Shown here: positions 1 through 10,014 of the stretch, piece after piece
How the letters are laid out: each line of letters begins with the position of its first letter
How positions within the stretch are numbered: the stretch's first letter is position 1
Origin: JAKVCB01 sp965243695
GTDB taxonomy: Bacteria > Planctomycetota > Planctomycetia > Pirellulales > Lacipirellulaceae
DNA: 64,000 nt
Assembly: GCA_965243695.1 (NCBI GenBank)
Contig: CBDEWC010000047.1
Span: 248,001-312,000, forward strand
Direction of reading: 5' to 3'
Program-made: the position numbers and the translations under genes
The notes under the pieces: generated by a model
What the model was told of the DNA's origin: nothing
Database searches by the model: none
Seen by the model: the letters and a program-made list of their open reading frames with translations, nothing else

Positions 1-149
1 CCAATCAAAACGACTGACACCCACACGTGCACTGGAGTCGGGTGTGCTGCTGCCGGCTACCAAGGGGAATGGAGCGCCGGGATAGCCTGGTCCAGGTGGG
101 GCGCTATGGGGCAAATGCGTTATGCGACGAAAAAGTGTTCGCCGTTTCC

Positions 150-1739
150 TCAATCCCGAAACGCGAATGCATATAACTGGGCGTCGTACAAATGGAAGCG
201 AAGCAAAAGTGGTCTTCCGGCAAGATCAGCGACGTTGTCTTTTTCGGCGAAGGTCACCAGGTGACGCAGGTCGTCGCCACCGATCGGCTCCGAAGCCGGC
301 CACGTGGCTAGTCGCTGGAGATCCATGTCGAGTAGTTCCACCACAATTTTTCCGCCAGGTTTTACATGGGCGTTGATTTCCAATCGTTGGCCTGAGAAAT
401 GGATCGGAACGGTCGTCAAAATGGCACCTTCCTTCGGGCCGTCGGCTGAAACAAAGCGGTCTTTGCGCCATTTGACCAGCCCGATTCCTGTTTGGACCTC
501 ATGCGAGTGTTTGCCTTTGACCCCATACCAGCTCGGTGAAGCGTGAGTGAGGTTTGAACTGGAGTAGTACAACCATACTTCGTCGTTGTGATCGAAGGCA
601 TATGCCGCCGTGCTAAACGTGCCGCTGTCCCACTCATCCGGCTTGCCCGGTTCAATGATGGGAGTGCGGTAAGGGCGTTCGAAATGCTCCAAGTCGTGTG
701 AGACGGCCAGTTGTACTTCCAGTGGCCCTTCTTGATTGCCAATATTGGGAACGTTGGTGGTGATACTGAACAACCAGGGAAAGGCGATAAGACAACTTTC
801 GCCTACATAAAGTCCGGATCCGTAGGGCTCGGTTCGCATGACATTCGGGTTGTTCGGATAATTGAGTAACGGGCCAGCTTTGCCAGCCCGGATGCGGGTG
901 CCGTAATCGTCTCTTCGGTCTGCCCAGATTGCCGGTGTTGCTTTTGACCAGTGCACAAAATCGTGGCTGGTCGAACTCCATAGGGATCTGCGACGGCGGC
1001 CCATCACCGGCATTTGTTGTTTGAAAATTGCAACATACTGCTGGTGGGTTTCACTCCAACACGCACAGACTACGTCCTCAATGTAGGAAATTGGGAGGAT
1101 CGTTCCGGGACTGGCTTCTTTCCAAGAGAGGCCGTCAGGAGAAACCATGGCACAATATCCAACATCGTACTGGTAGCAGATCATCTTGTAACGCCGGGTG
1201 GGGTCTGGATCGCGCCGGTCTTTCATGACGCTGGCCAATAGCCTGTCGGTCACGGCGTTGTGTGGCTTGCCATTGTTCGACCGAATCGTTCCTTCGTGAG
1301 ACTTGTCCCAGTGAATTCCGTCGCGGCTGGTGGCATAGAAGGTTGTTTCGCGGGAGAAGTAATCGCTTGCCGTTGCCAGGTACCACATCTTGAACAGTTG
1401 TTCGTCGCTGTCGTACAGCACCGATCCATACATTTGAACGTGCGATCCTTCGCATGGCTGATCAACGGTTACCAACGGCTTGTCGGAGACCTTGCGGCCT
1501 GGGTGTAACGTAAAGCTCACTCCTTTTGCGTCGTAAACAAGTTCCTGGTCAATGAACAATTGGGACTTTGAATCCACATCGACCACGGTCTTTTGGGGCC
1601 TGGCGGATGCAATCGGTATCCAGCCTGACAGGAAGAACATTGCCAGGACGGGATAGCAAGCCGACCGATCAACGACAACCTGATGTGACAGACGCTTGAT
1701 TTTGGAGACCAAGCCGTTTTGGATCACATTTTTCATCAA
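150..1739 (-). CDS. secreted five-bladed beta-propeller glycosidase-like protein
   Basis: The 529-residue product has a basic N-terminus and a hydrophobic stretch at about 31-46, read as a signal peptide, so it is probably exported. The body has repeated 'MWY', 'ATSRDGIHW', 'SHDFVHW' and 'SHDLEHF' type strands, which are typical of the beta-propeller of GH43/GH32/GH117-like glycosidases and their uncharacterised planctomycete relatives. The C-terminal ~100 residues look like a beta-sandwich accessory domain. I infer a role in polysaccharide breakdown. No catalytic acid triad could be assigned with confidence, so it may be a sugar-binding propeller rather than an enzyme. The start is a double ATG preceded by a purine-rich stretch. 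It is the last gene of the minus-strand group at the left edge. Confidence 0.7.
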   Translation of the reverse strand: MMKNVIQNGLVSKIKRLSHQVVVDRSACYPVLAMFFLSGWIPIASARPQKTVVDVDSKSQLFIDQELVYDAKGVSFTLHPGRKVSDKPLVTVDQPCEGSHVQMYGSVLYDSDEQLFKMWYLATASDYFSRETTFYATSRDGIHWDKSHEGTIRSNNGKPHNAVTDRLLASVMKDRRDPDPTRRYKMICYQYDVGYCAMVSPDGLSWKEASPGTILPISYIEDVVCACWSETHQQYVAIFKQQMPVMGRRRRSLWSSTSHDFVHWSKATPAIWADRRDDYGTRIRAGKAGPLLNYPNNPNVMRTEPYGSGLYVGESCLIAFPWLFSITTNVPNIGNQEGPLEVQLAVSHDLEHFERPYRTPIIEPGKPDEWDSGTFSTAAYAFDHNDEVWLYYSSSNLTHASPSWYGVKGKHSHEVQTGIGLVKWRKDRFVSADGPKEGAILTTVPIHFSGQRLEINAHVKPGGKIVVELLDMDLQRLATWPASEPIGGDDLRHLVTFAEKDNVADLAGRPLLLRFHLYDAQLYAFAFRD

Positions 1740-2166
1740 CGTGTCTTTCTATAAACAGATGGTAAAAGCGTTGCTGCTATGCTGATGGGATGCTAACCAA
1801 ACAGCCTAAAAAGTACAAAGTGGTATCTTGAGGAGATGGTGTGAACGGCAATCGCCAGCCGATGAATTGTGTTTGCACAGGTAGTCCGGCGCGCTATCAG
1901 GCCGATTTCGAGGTTTCAGCACCGGTGGTGCACTTCGTTTGGCCAAATTTCGTGCCGTGGCAGAGATGTAGCCTTGGCCTGATTATACCGGGTTGTCACC
2001 GTAAAACCACAATCTGTTCGACGCCTCGTGCTTGTTGCTGGTAGGGAGGGCAGGATTGGTCACTCGCTGCAACGGGTAGGAAGACGGAAAGGTCATTCGG
2101 GACAGAAGGCGGGGCCTGTCGTACTTTTTCCTTTAGCCGAATCAAGGTCGGGCTGCGATATCCGTA
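1740..2166. other. intergenic region, no gene seen
   Basis: This 427-bp gap lies between two minus-strand genes. Short open frames occur on the plus strand but have no recognisable content or ribosome site. It must contain the promoter of the beta-propeller gene; no clear -35/-10 pair or terminator was recognised. Confidence 0.5.
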
Positions 2167-3021
2167 TTACAAATCGAGCACCCGGTTCATTCGGCTGGCT
2201 ACATCCTCCAGCCGCTGGCGATCCCCACCAGGGACTTCGGCAGTGGCCCAGCCTTGAAAATTGATTTTTGCCAGTTCGTTGCGCACGCGGGGCCAGTCGA
2301 CACTGCCTTCGCCAATTTTTACATCAAAGCCCGCGACCAGGCCCTTCTCGTTTTGCAATTTGCGACTGTATTCCTTAATGTCCAGCTTGCCGATGCGATT
2401 GCCCAACACTTCAATCCAGTGGCCCGCATATCCCCAACGAATGTTGTTGCCAACGTCGAAATAGACCCCAACGATCGGACTTTGTAATTCATCGACGAAG
2501 CGGGCCATGCTGAGCGGTTCGTTGAGAAACGATGCCCATACGTTTTCGATAAGCAGTTTGATATTTTGTTTTTCTGCATGTCCAATCGCCCGACGAATGA
2601 TCTCTTGTCGATCGGCATAGTTTTTCAAGTACGAGCCCTTGGCATCGGTCGGAGCAACCAGCAGAACCGAGGTGGCGCCCAGGTCTTTGGCCACGTCGAC
2701 AGACGTAGTGATGTCGGGATTGGTGGAACAGACGACCCCGTGGATGGCAACACCTGTTGCCTGGCTTGCCTTGAGCAACGCATCGCGGTGCTTGAGGGCA
2801 TCGGACGTTCCAGGTTCAACACCGTCAAATCCCAGGTCCTTGAGCATCTTCAGTTTGTCCATGACCGAAAGCGGCTCGGTCACCATTCCGTACTTAACCG
2901 CTTTCTTGATCTTTCCAGTGAAGGCTCCTGCGGCAGCTTGGTGGGGTTTGGAAATCACGGCGATAGCTCCGAGTGTGGCGGTGGTCTGCAGAAAGGACCG
3001 GCGGTCAGGTCGTGTCGGCAT
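2167..3021 (-). CDS. Tat-exported sugar phosphate isomerase/epimerase-like TIM barrel protein
   Basis: 284 residues. The start at 3021 is preferred over an upstream in-frame codon at 3282. It follows an AAGAAAAGAAG-type purine tract and gives a clean twin-arginine signal (RRSFLQTTATLG, residues ~6-17) that the longer version would bury. The rest matches the AP-endonuclease-2/xylose-isomerase-like TIM barrel: 'GFDGVEPG' near the N-terminus, 'LLIENVWASF', 'YFDVGNN', and 'GEGSVDWPRV' near the C-terminus, with the acidic and His residues that usually bind a divalent metal. Family members interconvert ketoses or 3-keto sugars; the substrate here is unknown. Export through Tat suggests a folded, metal-loaded periplasmic enzyme, in keeping with the neighbouring secreted glycosidase-like protein. 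Confidence 0.8.
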   Translation of the reverse strand: MPTRPDRRSFLQTTATLGAIAVISKPHQAAAGAFTGKIKKAVKYGMVTEPLSVMDKLKMLKDLGFDGVEPGTSDALKHRDALLKASQATGVAIHGVVCSTNPDITTSVDVAKDLGATSVLLVAPTDAKGSYLKNYADRQEIIRRAIGHAEKQNIKLLIENVWASFLNEPLSMARFVDELQSPIVGVYFDVGNNIRWGYAGHWIEVLGNRIGKLDIKEYSRKLQNEKGLVAGFDVKIGEGSVDWPRVRNELAKINFQGWATAEVPGGDRQRLEDVASRMNRVLDL

Positions 3022-3353
3022 GGTCTTCTTTTCTTCTGTGCGTTGGGGCAGGGGGGATCTTGCTGTGGGCAGTATAGCCGATTTGTCTGGAAGATCGAGA
3101 ACTTTTGAAACCAGGCTCCAGGCCGTTGTCGTAACAACGGGCAGAAGACCCTTTGTCGAAAAGATTACCAGCCTGGCGTCCGCCATGCATTCTGAGGCCC
3201 CGTTATCTGAGGTTCTGTTATCTGAAGTTTTCGCCAGTCGAGCGGTTTGACGTTCGCGGGCAATCGCAAAAGAAATCCCCACCAGGCACTTTGCTACCCA
3301 GGTACTTCGCTCGTTCGACGTTCGAGGGGCCCGGTGTAATGAACGATACCGGT
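3022..3353. other. intergenic region with short imperfect tandem repeats
   Basis: 332 bp between the ABC ATPase stop and the epimerase start. It holds three imperfect 15-bp units beginning 'tctga' at 3191-3205, 3206-3220 and 3221-3235. A second near-duplicate of about 16 bp ('ccaggcactttgctac' / 'ccaggtacttcgctcg') follows around 3284-3315. The gap must contain the epimerase promoter, but no consensus was recognised. Confidence 0.45.
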
Positions 3354-5210
3354 TTACCCGCTTCGCTCCTTGAGCGCATCGAGGCGCTGCTGTTTGAGCT
3401 GGCGAATATGATCGATGTCGTCGTTGGGCGTCGCCTCAATCAATTTCTGGGTATAGGCCTGCTGAGGGTTTGCATAGATCGACTCTGAAGGGCCAAATTC
3501 TATGATTTCCCCATCATTCATCACGGCCATCATGTCGGACATGAACTTCACCACAGACAGATCGTGGCTGATAAAAATGTAGGTCAGCTTGCGCCGTTCC
3601 TGCAGGTCTTTGAGCAGGTTGAGGACCTGGGCCTGGACCGAAACATCGAGGGCCGATACCGATTCGTCGCAGACCAGAAATTCTGGTTCGGTCGTAAGTG
3701 CCCGGGCGATACAAATTCGCTGTCGCTGGCCACCCGAAAACTCGTGCGGGTAACGTCGCAGATGGGCGGCTTCCAGATCCACTTCTTCCAGCAGAGCGAC
3801 TGCCCGGTCGACCCGGTCGGCGCGCGAGGTGCCGATGGTGTGCAGTCGCATCGGTTCAACCAGTGCCGTCTCGACCGTCATGCGGGGATTCAAAGATCCG
3901 TAAGGGTCCTGGAAAATAATCTGTAACTGGCGGCGCAGGGTTCGTAATTTCCGTTGGCTGAGGCTGGTCAGGTCCCTGCCGTGGTAGTAAACTTTTCCAC
4001 TGGTTGGTTCGATCAGGCGAAGAATGGCGCGGCCCGTGGTGGTTTTGCCACATCCCGATTCACCAACGAGTCCCAGGGTTTGCCCCTGGTAAACGGTGAA
4101 ACTGATGCCATCGACCGCCTTGATTTTTCCGACTACGCGCTGCAAAAGCCCCCGGCGGACCGGAAAGTGAACCTTTAAATCCTGAACATCCAGTAGCGGG
4201 GCGGCGTCGTCCGGCAAGACCACGACATCGGAGCTTTCCTTAGCGACGGCCTCCGGTCCGGTTGCTGCTGTGGGCAAACTGCCCGGATGCAAAAGGCGGC
4301 CGCGGCCCCGGGTTTCAAACTGCTTGATCGTTGCGTCATCGACTTTTTTCTCAATCAGGCGCGGTGTCCCATCACTCTGGTCCACCTCCATGAAATCGGA
4401 CACCGTTGGCAAGCGTCGATAGGTTGTCTCGAGCTTCGGACGGCAGGCGAGCAGACCCTTGGTGTAGGCGTGCTGCGGGGCGGAAAAAATTTGCACCACA
4501 TCGCCATATTCGACCAGTTTTCCTCCGAACATGACCGCCACGTCGTCGGCAATCTCGGCGATCACGCCGAGGTCGTGCGTGATGAAGATTACCGACATGC
4601 CTCGCTTGTCGCGCAACTGGCGGATCATCTCAAGAATTTGTTTTTGGATCGTTACGTCAAGCGCCGTGGTCGGTTCGTCGGCAATTAGCACCTTGGGATT
4701 GCAGGAAAGGGCCATCGCAATCATGACCCGCTGTCGCTGGCCGCCAGACATTTGGTGTGGGTAGTCATCGACCCGCTGCTGGGGATTGGGAATGCCAACT
4801 TCATCATAAAGGGCAATCGTCTGCTCTCGGGCTTCTGCCGGGGAAACATCTTGATGGAGCAAAATGGCTTCGACCACCTGGCTGCCCGTGGTGAAAACAG
4901 GGTTGAGCGAGGTCATCGGCTCCTGAAAAATCATACTGATGTTTCCACCCCGGATCTTCCGCATCTCCCGTTCCGGCAATCCCACCAGGTCCTGGCCCAA
5001 AAAAGCAATTCGCCCTGTTTCGATCCGGGCACTTCCTGCGAGCAACCGCATGATCGAAAGAGACGTTACCGATTTACCCGATCCTGACTCGCCAACAATT
5101 CCCAGGGTGTGTCCCTCCTCCAACTGGAGTGAGATATCATCGACTGCCTTGACCACGCCCTCATCGGTGTGGAAATAGGTCCGGAGATCTTGAATATCAA
5201 GCAAGTTCAT
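3354..5210 (-). CDS. dipeptide/oligopeptide-type ABC transporter ATPase, two fused nucleotide-binding domains
   Basis: The 618-residue protein carries two complete ABC ATPase domains in tandem, as in YejF/GsiA and fused DppD-DppF. The first has Walker A GESGSGKS at 40-47, signature MSGGQRQRV and Walker B VLIADEPT. The second has Walker A GESGCGKT at about 383-390, signature FSGGQRQRI and FLVCDESVSALD. Each is followed by the short oligopeptide-family C-terminal extension. It powers the importer formed with the two permeases and receptor encoded just upstream on the same strand (100 bp gap to the permease). The single double-headed ATPase would supply both nucleotide-binding sites. Confidence 0.95.
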   Translation of the reverse strand: MNLLDIQDLRTYFHTDEGVVKAVDDISLQLEEGHTLGIVGESGSGKSVTSLSIMRLLAGSARIETGRIAFLGQDLVGLPEREMRKIRGGNISMIFQEPMTSLNPVFTTGSQVVEAILLHQDVSPAEAREQTIALYDEVGIPNPQQRVDDYPHQMSGGQRQRVMIAMALSCNPKVLIADEPTTALDVTIQKQILEMIRQLRDKRGMSVIFITHDLGVIAEIADDVAVMFGGKLVEYGDVVQIFSAPQHAYTKGLLACRPKLETTYRRLPTVSDFMEVDQSDGTPRLIEKKVDDATIKQFETRGRGRLLHPGSLPTAATGPEAVAKESSDVVVLPDDAAPLLDVQDLKVHFPVRRGLLQRVVGKIKAVDGISFTVYQGQTLGLVGESGCGKTTTGRAILRLIEPTSGKVYYHGRDLTSLSQRKLRTLRRQLQIIFQDPYGSLNPRMTVETALVEPMRLHTIGTSRADRVDRAVALLEEVDLEAAHLRRYPHEFSGGQRQRICIARALTTEPEFLVCDESVSALDVSVQAQVLNLLKDLQERRKLTYIFISHDLSVVKFMSDMMAVMNDGEIIEFGPSESIYANPQQAYTQKLIEATPNDDIDHIRQLKQQRLDALKERSG

Positions 5211-5310
5211 AGTTGGCCTGAGGTTGCCTGGTCGTGGTCACAGCGACGACCTTCAGTGATTCAAGGATACATCAAGTAAGTCAAAGGCCCGCAATAGGTT
5301 CGATCTGTAG

Positions 5311-6417
5311 CTAATGTTTGGAAGCTTTCAAGGTGGGATCGGTGGACTGCTGGATTCCTTCGCCAATCAGGTTGTAGGCCAGCACGGTGAGGAAAATAGC
5401 CGTGCCCGGAAAAACGATCAGCCACCACATTTGCAAATTTTCTTTACCTTCATTCAGGAGTCTCCCCCAACTCGTTTTGTCTGGAGCGCCGATGCCCAAA
5501 AATCCAAGTGTCGTCTCCAGCAGGATCGCGGCTGCAATCCCGAACGTGATCGGCACGATGACCGGTGCCAACGCATTGGGAAGGATATGACGGAACATCA
5601 GCCGTGACCAGCGAAATCCAAGCGCGCGTGCTGCGGCCACGTACTCCAACTGCCGCAATTTGAGGAATTCGGCCCGGGTCAGCCGGGCAATTCCTGTCCA
5701 GCCGAAGGCGCCGATCACGACCATCAGGTGCCAGATGGTTGGTTTTTCAATAATCGAAATCAGGGCCAGGATCAGTACCAGCGTGGGAATGCACATCATG
5801 ACTTCGATGATTCGCGACAGGAACCAGTCGACCCAACCCCCGAAAAACCCAGCAATGGCCCCAATGGCAATCCCAATCACCGCAGCGATCCCCGTGGAGA
5901 CAAAACCAATCAATAGCGCAATCCGGGTCCCGTGAATCATCTTGGCAAAGACATCCTCCCCCAGATCGTTGGTCCCGAAAAGATTGTGTCGACTCGGTTG
6001 TCCTGCCATGCCAATCGGGTTGCCTGAGTATCCGTCCACCTCGCCGGCCCGCACCCGGCGCAAGGGGTCCTGGTAAATCAGTGGCCAAATTGCCCAGCTG
6101 TGAGGATCTTTTTCTTTAAGCTTTTGGGGGTAGTTGTAAATCACACCGTCGGTGATGAAGATCGGATTTTCCCAACTCTCGCGGAAGTACCCCATCGCCG
6201 GGAAATAGAGCCCACCCTTGTAATCGCAAATAATTGGCTTGGTGCCTACGATCGCGGGCGAAAAGATTCCCAAAATGGCCAACAAGCCCACGAACAGCAG
6301 GGCGGTCATCGCCAATTTCTGTTTGCGGAAACGGCTCCAGACCTCTGCCCAGAAACCGGGAGACTGGGTGACCGGAACGCGCGGTTCGGCTTCATGATGG
6401 GGAGGTGATTCAGGCAT
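5311..6417 (-). CDS. ABC transporter permease, YejE/DppC-like
   Basis: 368-residue inner-membrane permease. Its first membrane segment (about 37-55) is followed by a long extracytoplasmic loop of about 110 residues, as in YejE. Five further hydrophobic segments follow. The EAA loop that contacts the ATPase is recognisable at 'EYVAAARALG' followed by 'ILPNALAPVIV'. The conserved 'FGTNDLGEDVFAKMIHG' stretch before the core is typical of peptide permease C subunits. It is the second permease of the operon, with gaps of 80 bp to the upstream permease and 100 bp to the ATPase gene. Confidence 0.93.
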   Translation of the reverse strand: MPESPPHHEAEPRVPVTQSPGFWAEVWSRFRKQKLAMTALLFVGLLAILGIFSPAIVGTKPIICDYKGGLYFPAMGYFRESWENPIFITDGVIYNYPQKLKEKDPHSWAIWPLIYQDPLRRVRAGEVDGYSGNPIGMAGQPSRHNLFGTNDLGEDVFAKMIHGTRIALLIGFVSTGIAAVIGIAIGAIAGFFGGWVDWFLSRIIEVMMCIPTLVLILALISIIEKPTIWHLMVVIGAFGWTGIARLTRAEFLKLRQLEYVAAARALGFRWSRLMFRHILPNALAPVIVPITFGIAAAILLETTLGFLGIGAPDKTSWGRLLNEGKENLQMWWLIVFPGTAIFLTVLAYNLIGEGIQQSTDPTLKASKH

Positions 6418-6497
6418 AAGCCTTCCCGGAAAGGTCTTGGAGTTTCATCAACGAGTAATTTTTCTGGCTGCTCGTGCTGTGCATGGACCACACATTT

Positions 6498-7487
6498 TTA
6501 TTGGTAAGAAATCCTCGGATCGACAACGGCGTAAAGCACATCGGCCAGCAACTGGCCCAGCAATGTCAGGGCAGAAAACATCAGCGTCAGCCCCATGATC
6601 ACCGGGTAGTCCCGCTGGGAGAGCGCCTGTAGGTACAGGGTCCCCATGCCAGGCCAATTGAAAATATATTCCAGCACGACCGATCCGCCGATCAGCGCAG
6701 GTAGCGTGAGGCCAATCATCGTAACGTAGGGTATCAACGTGTTGCGAAAGGCGTGGTGCAGCAGCACGCGCACAGGCCCAACCCCTTTTGCCTTGGCCGT
6801 GCGGATGTAATCCTGCCGGACGACTTCTTCCATGTTCGACTTGATAAAACGGCTGTAATACGCCAGGGATCCATAAGTAAAGCAAACCACCGGAAGAATC
6901 ATATGCTTGGCGATATCAAGGACCTGTCCGGCGGTACTCAACTGGCTATAGTTACGGCTGAACATTCCAGGTTCGAGTTGAAAGGGGGTTCCGGCAAGAT
7001 CCTTGTAGAAAAAGACCAACAGCAGCAGGCCAGCCACAAAAGTGGGGACGGCATAGAGCATGTAGAGAAAAGTACTGACCACCCGTTCGTCCAACCGACC
7101 ACTTCGTGCTGTACTGTAAAGCCCCAGCGGGAGCGACAGTACATAAGAAAGGATCAAGGAAGTTCCCGAGAGCAACAGGGTTCGGGGTACACGCTCTCCT
7201 ATCACCCGTGACACCGGTTTTTTTTCCTTGATCGAACGGCCCAGGTCACCATGCAAAAGGTTTCCGGCCCAAAGCCAATAGCCAACGTACCAGGGCCGGT
7301 CGAGATGGTACTGCCTTTCCAAACGTTTCATTTCCGAAGAACTGATCTGTTGATCAAGGCTCATCTCCGCCAAATCGAGCGTGAGGGGCGTGCCAGGCAT
7401 GTGACGAACCAAGGCGTAAACCGCACAGGTAATCACCAGCAGGGTGCCAAATCCAAACAGAATGCGGCGGACGAGATAATTGAGCAT
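6498..7487 (-). CDS. ABC transporter permease, YejB/DppB-like
   Basis: 329-residue permease. It starts 'MLNYLVRRILFG', the standard beginning of peptide permease B subunits, and has six predicted membrane segments. The EAA loop is visible at 'DYIRTAKAKGVG' followed by 'HAFRNTLIPYV'. The C-terminus ends in the usual 'DVLYAVVDPRI'. It pairs with the YejE/DppC-like permease to form the channel of the importer. The genes lie in receptor, permease B, permease C, ATPase order on the minus strand with gaps of only 79-100 bp, so they are probably one transcript. Confidence 0.94.
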   Translation of the reverse strand: MLNYLVRRILFGFGTLLVITCAVYALVRHMPGTPLTLDLAEMSLDQQISSSEMKRLERQYHLDRPWYVGYWLWAGNLLHGDLGRSIKEKKPVSRVIGERVPRTLLLSGTSLILSYVLSLPLGLYSTARSGRLDERVVSTFLYMLYAVPTFVAGLLLLVFFYKDLAGTPFQLEPGMFSRNYSQLSTAGQVLDIAKHMILPVVCFTYGSLAYYSRFIKSNMEEVVRQDYIRTAKAKGVGPVRVLLHHAFRNTLIPYVTMIGLTLPALIGGSVVLEYIFNWPGMGTLYLQALSQRDYPVIMGLTLMFSALTLLGQLLADVLYAVVDPRISYQ

Positions 7488-7566
7488 ACCGAAGTCTTAG
7501 TACGCCTGCAGTATGGCGTCAACGCCGGTCCGACAGGGAGAACCGCCCCCGGCTCGTGACAGCCGT

Positions 7567-9612
7567 TTATTGTTCGGCTGGCATCCAGAAACTACCAAAA
7601 CCAGGCCCGTAGCCGGTGATGCCCCGCGGACTGAAATTGTAACCTCGCAACCTTTTGTTGAACCCGTGGTAAGCATTGCGATAAAAAAGCCATGTGTAGG
7701 GCTGGTCCCGCCAGAGTATCGCGTGGATTGCCGCATAGCAATCTTCTCGAGTAGGCCGTGATTCGGCCAGGTTCTCGTCGAGGACCAGATACTCGCGGAC
7801 CTCGGGATCCTTCCAGGCCTTGAGGTCTTTCCATAACTTGCGATCCTCTTCAAGCTTACGTCCTTCTGCAAAAAATTCGTCCACGATCGGATTGCTGTAG
7901 CTCACATAATTTCGCTGCTGCCCGCTACCCCAGATATTGTCGGACGTATCGGGATCGGCTCCGGTTCCCCACCCGCCGTAGGCAGCCACGAACTGCTTGT
8001 TGAACATCTTGTCCTGCAGGGTTGCCGACTCGAGTGGCTTGACATTGCAGGCCACCCCAACAAGTCGCAGATTTTGGGCAAGCAACTCACACAGGTCAAT
8101 CCGTTCCTTGGCGCTACGTACGATGATCGTAAATTCGAATTTTTGTCGCTTGCCATCAATTTCCTTGTCGCGGTAGCCATCACCATCCGAATCAATCCAC
8201 CCTGCTTCCTCGAGCAGCTTTCCTGCTTTTTCCAGGTCTTGTGTTACCGGCTCAATCTTGACACCGATCGCATTGTCATCGCCCGGATACCAGCGTGAAG
8301 TTGGGTGGAAGGTTCCCGTGCAGGCCTGGTCGAGGCCCTTGCGATGAATCTTCAGCATCTCGGCATGGTCAAAAGCATAGGTCATCGCCTGCCGGACACG
8401 CGGGTCCTCAAAGTAGGGCGTATTACCATTCCACTGGAAGGAAAAACTGGTCCATTCCAGTCCGCGCGCCTTGGTGCATCGCCGATAGAAATCGTCGCCA
8501 TCTGTTTGATCACTCCACTGCTGGGGTTCGAGGTTCATCTCATCGATGTCGCCCGCTTCGAGGCTCAGCAGTCGCACGCTCGCCTCGGGGATAATGCGCA
8601 AGCGGACCGATTCGAAAAACGGTTTGTCGCGCACCTGCTTGCCCTTGAACATGTAAGAGGATTCTCTCCGCTTGAGCACAATTTCAACCTGGTCGCGGCG
8701 GGCGACTTCAAAACTACCACCGGTGACGGGCATTTCCTCGAGCTGCACATGGTAGTCGCTATCGTTGAGCGTGGGGTCTTCGGCAATCGATTCTTCATAG
8801 ATGTGTTTGGGGATAATCGAAAAATTAACGTTCCAGACATTGGTCGCCAGCGGATTGTTATGAAAATAGACCACGGTCTGGTCATCGTAGGCTTTCACGT
8901 ACTTGATTTGATCGGTACCGGTTCGCTGTGCCCGAATGGGAACCTGCGAGGACATGATGACCTTGAAACTGAATTCGATGTCATGGGCGGTGATCGGCGT
9001 TCCATCGCTCCAGAGAAGATCGTCGCGCATAACGACCTTGTCGTAGTACCCTCCTTTGCTGGTTTGCCACGATGCGACCGAATCGGACGAGGCAAACGGC
9101 ATGAATTTCCAGTCAAACCCAAACAGCCCAAAACTGGTCAATCCACTCACTTCAAACTCGGTCATGGTGCTGGACAGCAGCGGATTCTGATTGTTGAGCG
9201 CCTGGGGTGTGGCGCGGGTTATTTGCGCATTGAAGTCGACTTCGCTATGTTCCTTGGGGAGTCGCCCCAGGGCACTGAGGATTTTTGCATTGTCTTCCTG
9301 CGAGTTGTTGTGAAGTTTCAGGGCCTCTTCGACGGTCGCTAAAATGGGTTCTTTCGCCTGGCGCTTGCGGAGCAATTCAAGGCTGTCGAGTACCGGGCGG
9401 TCAACCCAGCCACCGTTGGTTTGCACGGTGTTTTCCAACTCTTCCAGGGTGGGGGGGTCGAAGGGTGGGACCAAATCTCCCAGGACAAACGGGCCCTCCG
9501 TGTTTTCTTGAGATGCATCACCACTTTGCTCCTTGGCAGGAGAGCAGCCCAATAAGATCAACAACAGCAAAGGTGCGAGCGAGAGGTAGCCGCCTGGCTT
9601 GAGATGAAACAT
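7567..9612 (-). CDS. extracellular solute-binding lipoprotein, family 5
   Basis: 681 residues from the preferred start at 9612. An upstream codon at 9675 would place 21 residues before the signal. The N-terminus has a lipoprotein signal ending in the lipobox LLGC, so the mature protein is probably anchored by its Cys. The family-5 receptor core is evident: 'LLWSDGTPITAHDIEFSFKV', 'PYFEDPRVRQAMTYAFDH', 'AGKLLEEAGW' and a C-terminal 'ILWRDQPYTWLFYRN'. It is longer than usual (most are 500-600), with an extra ~130-residue N-terminal segment before the core. It delivers peptides or opine-like molecules to the permeases encoded downstream. The exact ligand cannot be told from sequence. Confidence 0.92.
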   Translation of the reverse strand: MFHLKPGGYLSLAPLLLLILLGCSPAKEQSGDASQENTEGPFVLGDLVPPFDPPTLEELENTVQTNGGWVDRPVLDSLELLRKRQAKEPILATVEEALKLHNNSQEDNAKILSALGRLPKEHSEVDFNAQITRATPQALNNQNPLLSSTMTEFEVSGLTSFGLFGFDWKFMPFASSDSVASWQTSKGGYYDKVVMRDDLLWSDGTPITAHDIEFSFKVIMSSQVPIRAQRTGTDQIKYVKAYDDQTVVYFHNNPLATNVWNVNFSIIPKHIYEESIAEDPTLNDSDYHVQLEEMPVTGGSFEVARRDQVEIVLKRRESSYMFKGKQVRDKPFFESVRLRIIPEASVRLLSLEAGDIDEMNLEPQQWSDQTDGDDFYRRCTKARGLEWTSFSFQWNGNTPYFEDPRVRQAMTYAFDHAEMLKIHRKGLDQACTGTFHPTSRWYPGDDNAIGVKIEPVTQDLEKAGKLLEEAGWIDSDGDGYRDKEIDGKRQKFEFTIIVRSAKERIDLCELLAQNLRLVGVACNVKPLESATLQDKMFNKQFVAAYGGWGTGADPDTSDNIWGSGQQRNYVSYSNPIVDEFFAEGRKLEEDRKLWKDLKAWKDPEVREYLVLDENLAESRPTREDCYAAIHAILWRDQPYTWLFYRNAYHGFNKRLRGYNFSPRGITGYGPGFGSFWMPAEQ

Positions 9613-10014
9613 GTCGAAAAGGTTCTTCCTTTGGAGAGTTTTGTCACGGAAGCGGTAAGCGAACAGAACGCACACTCCGTATCACTGCAAGCAAATCGTA
9701 CAGAAAGCAATGCCGCTCGGCAAGAAAGACTCCTGCGGCAACTCGCAGCGGAAGTTGGGGCTGGTTCTTTTCTGTCCCCAGCGGATACCTGACGTGAGGA
9801 CAGGTCCGTCACAAGCCTTCGTCCACTTCCAGGGGGTGCTGGCGAGTGTTGTTTCGGTCGGGAGTGTGCGTACAAGTGGTCTTCGGTTTGGCCAGCACCC
9901 ATCGCAAACGGGCAGTCACCACAGAATGGCAATTGGCCAGGGCGGTCTTTTCCTGGAACCATCCTCCAGGTGCAGCAGTTGCCCTGGCTTGCATCTGCGA
10001 TTCTGCAATCGACC
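9613..10014. other. intergenic region upstream of the transporter operon
   Basis: 402 bp with no credible gene. It must carry the promoter of the minus-strand transporter operon, and it also follows the carbonic anhydrase stop at 10015. Short overlapping frames on both strands look spurious. No hairpin with a T-run was recognised. Confidence 0.45.

Noticed and set aside
8305..9342. 345-codon plus-strand frame
   Set aside because: Wholly antisense to the family-5 solute-binding lipoprotein gene, which has clear motifs.
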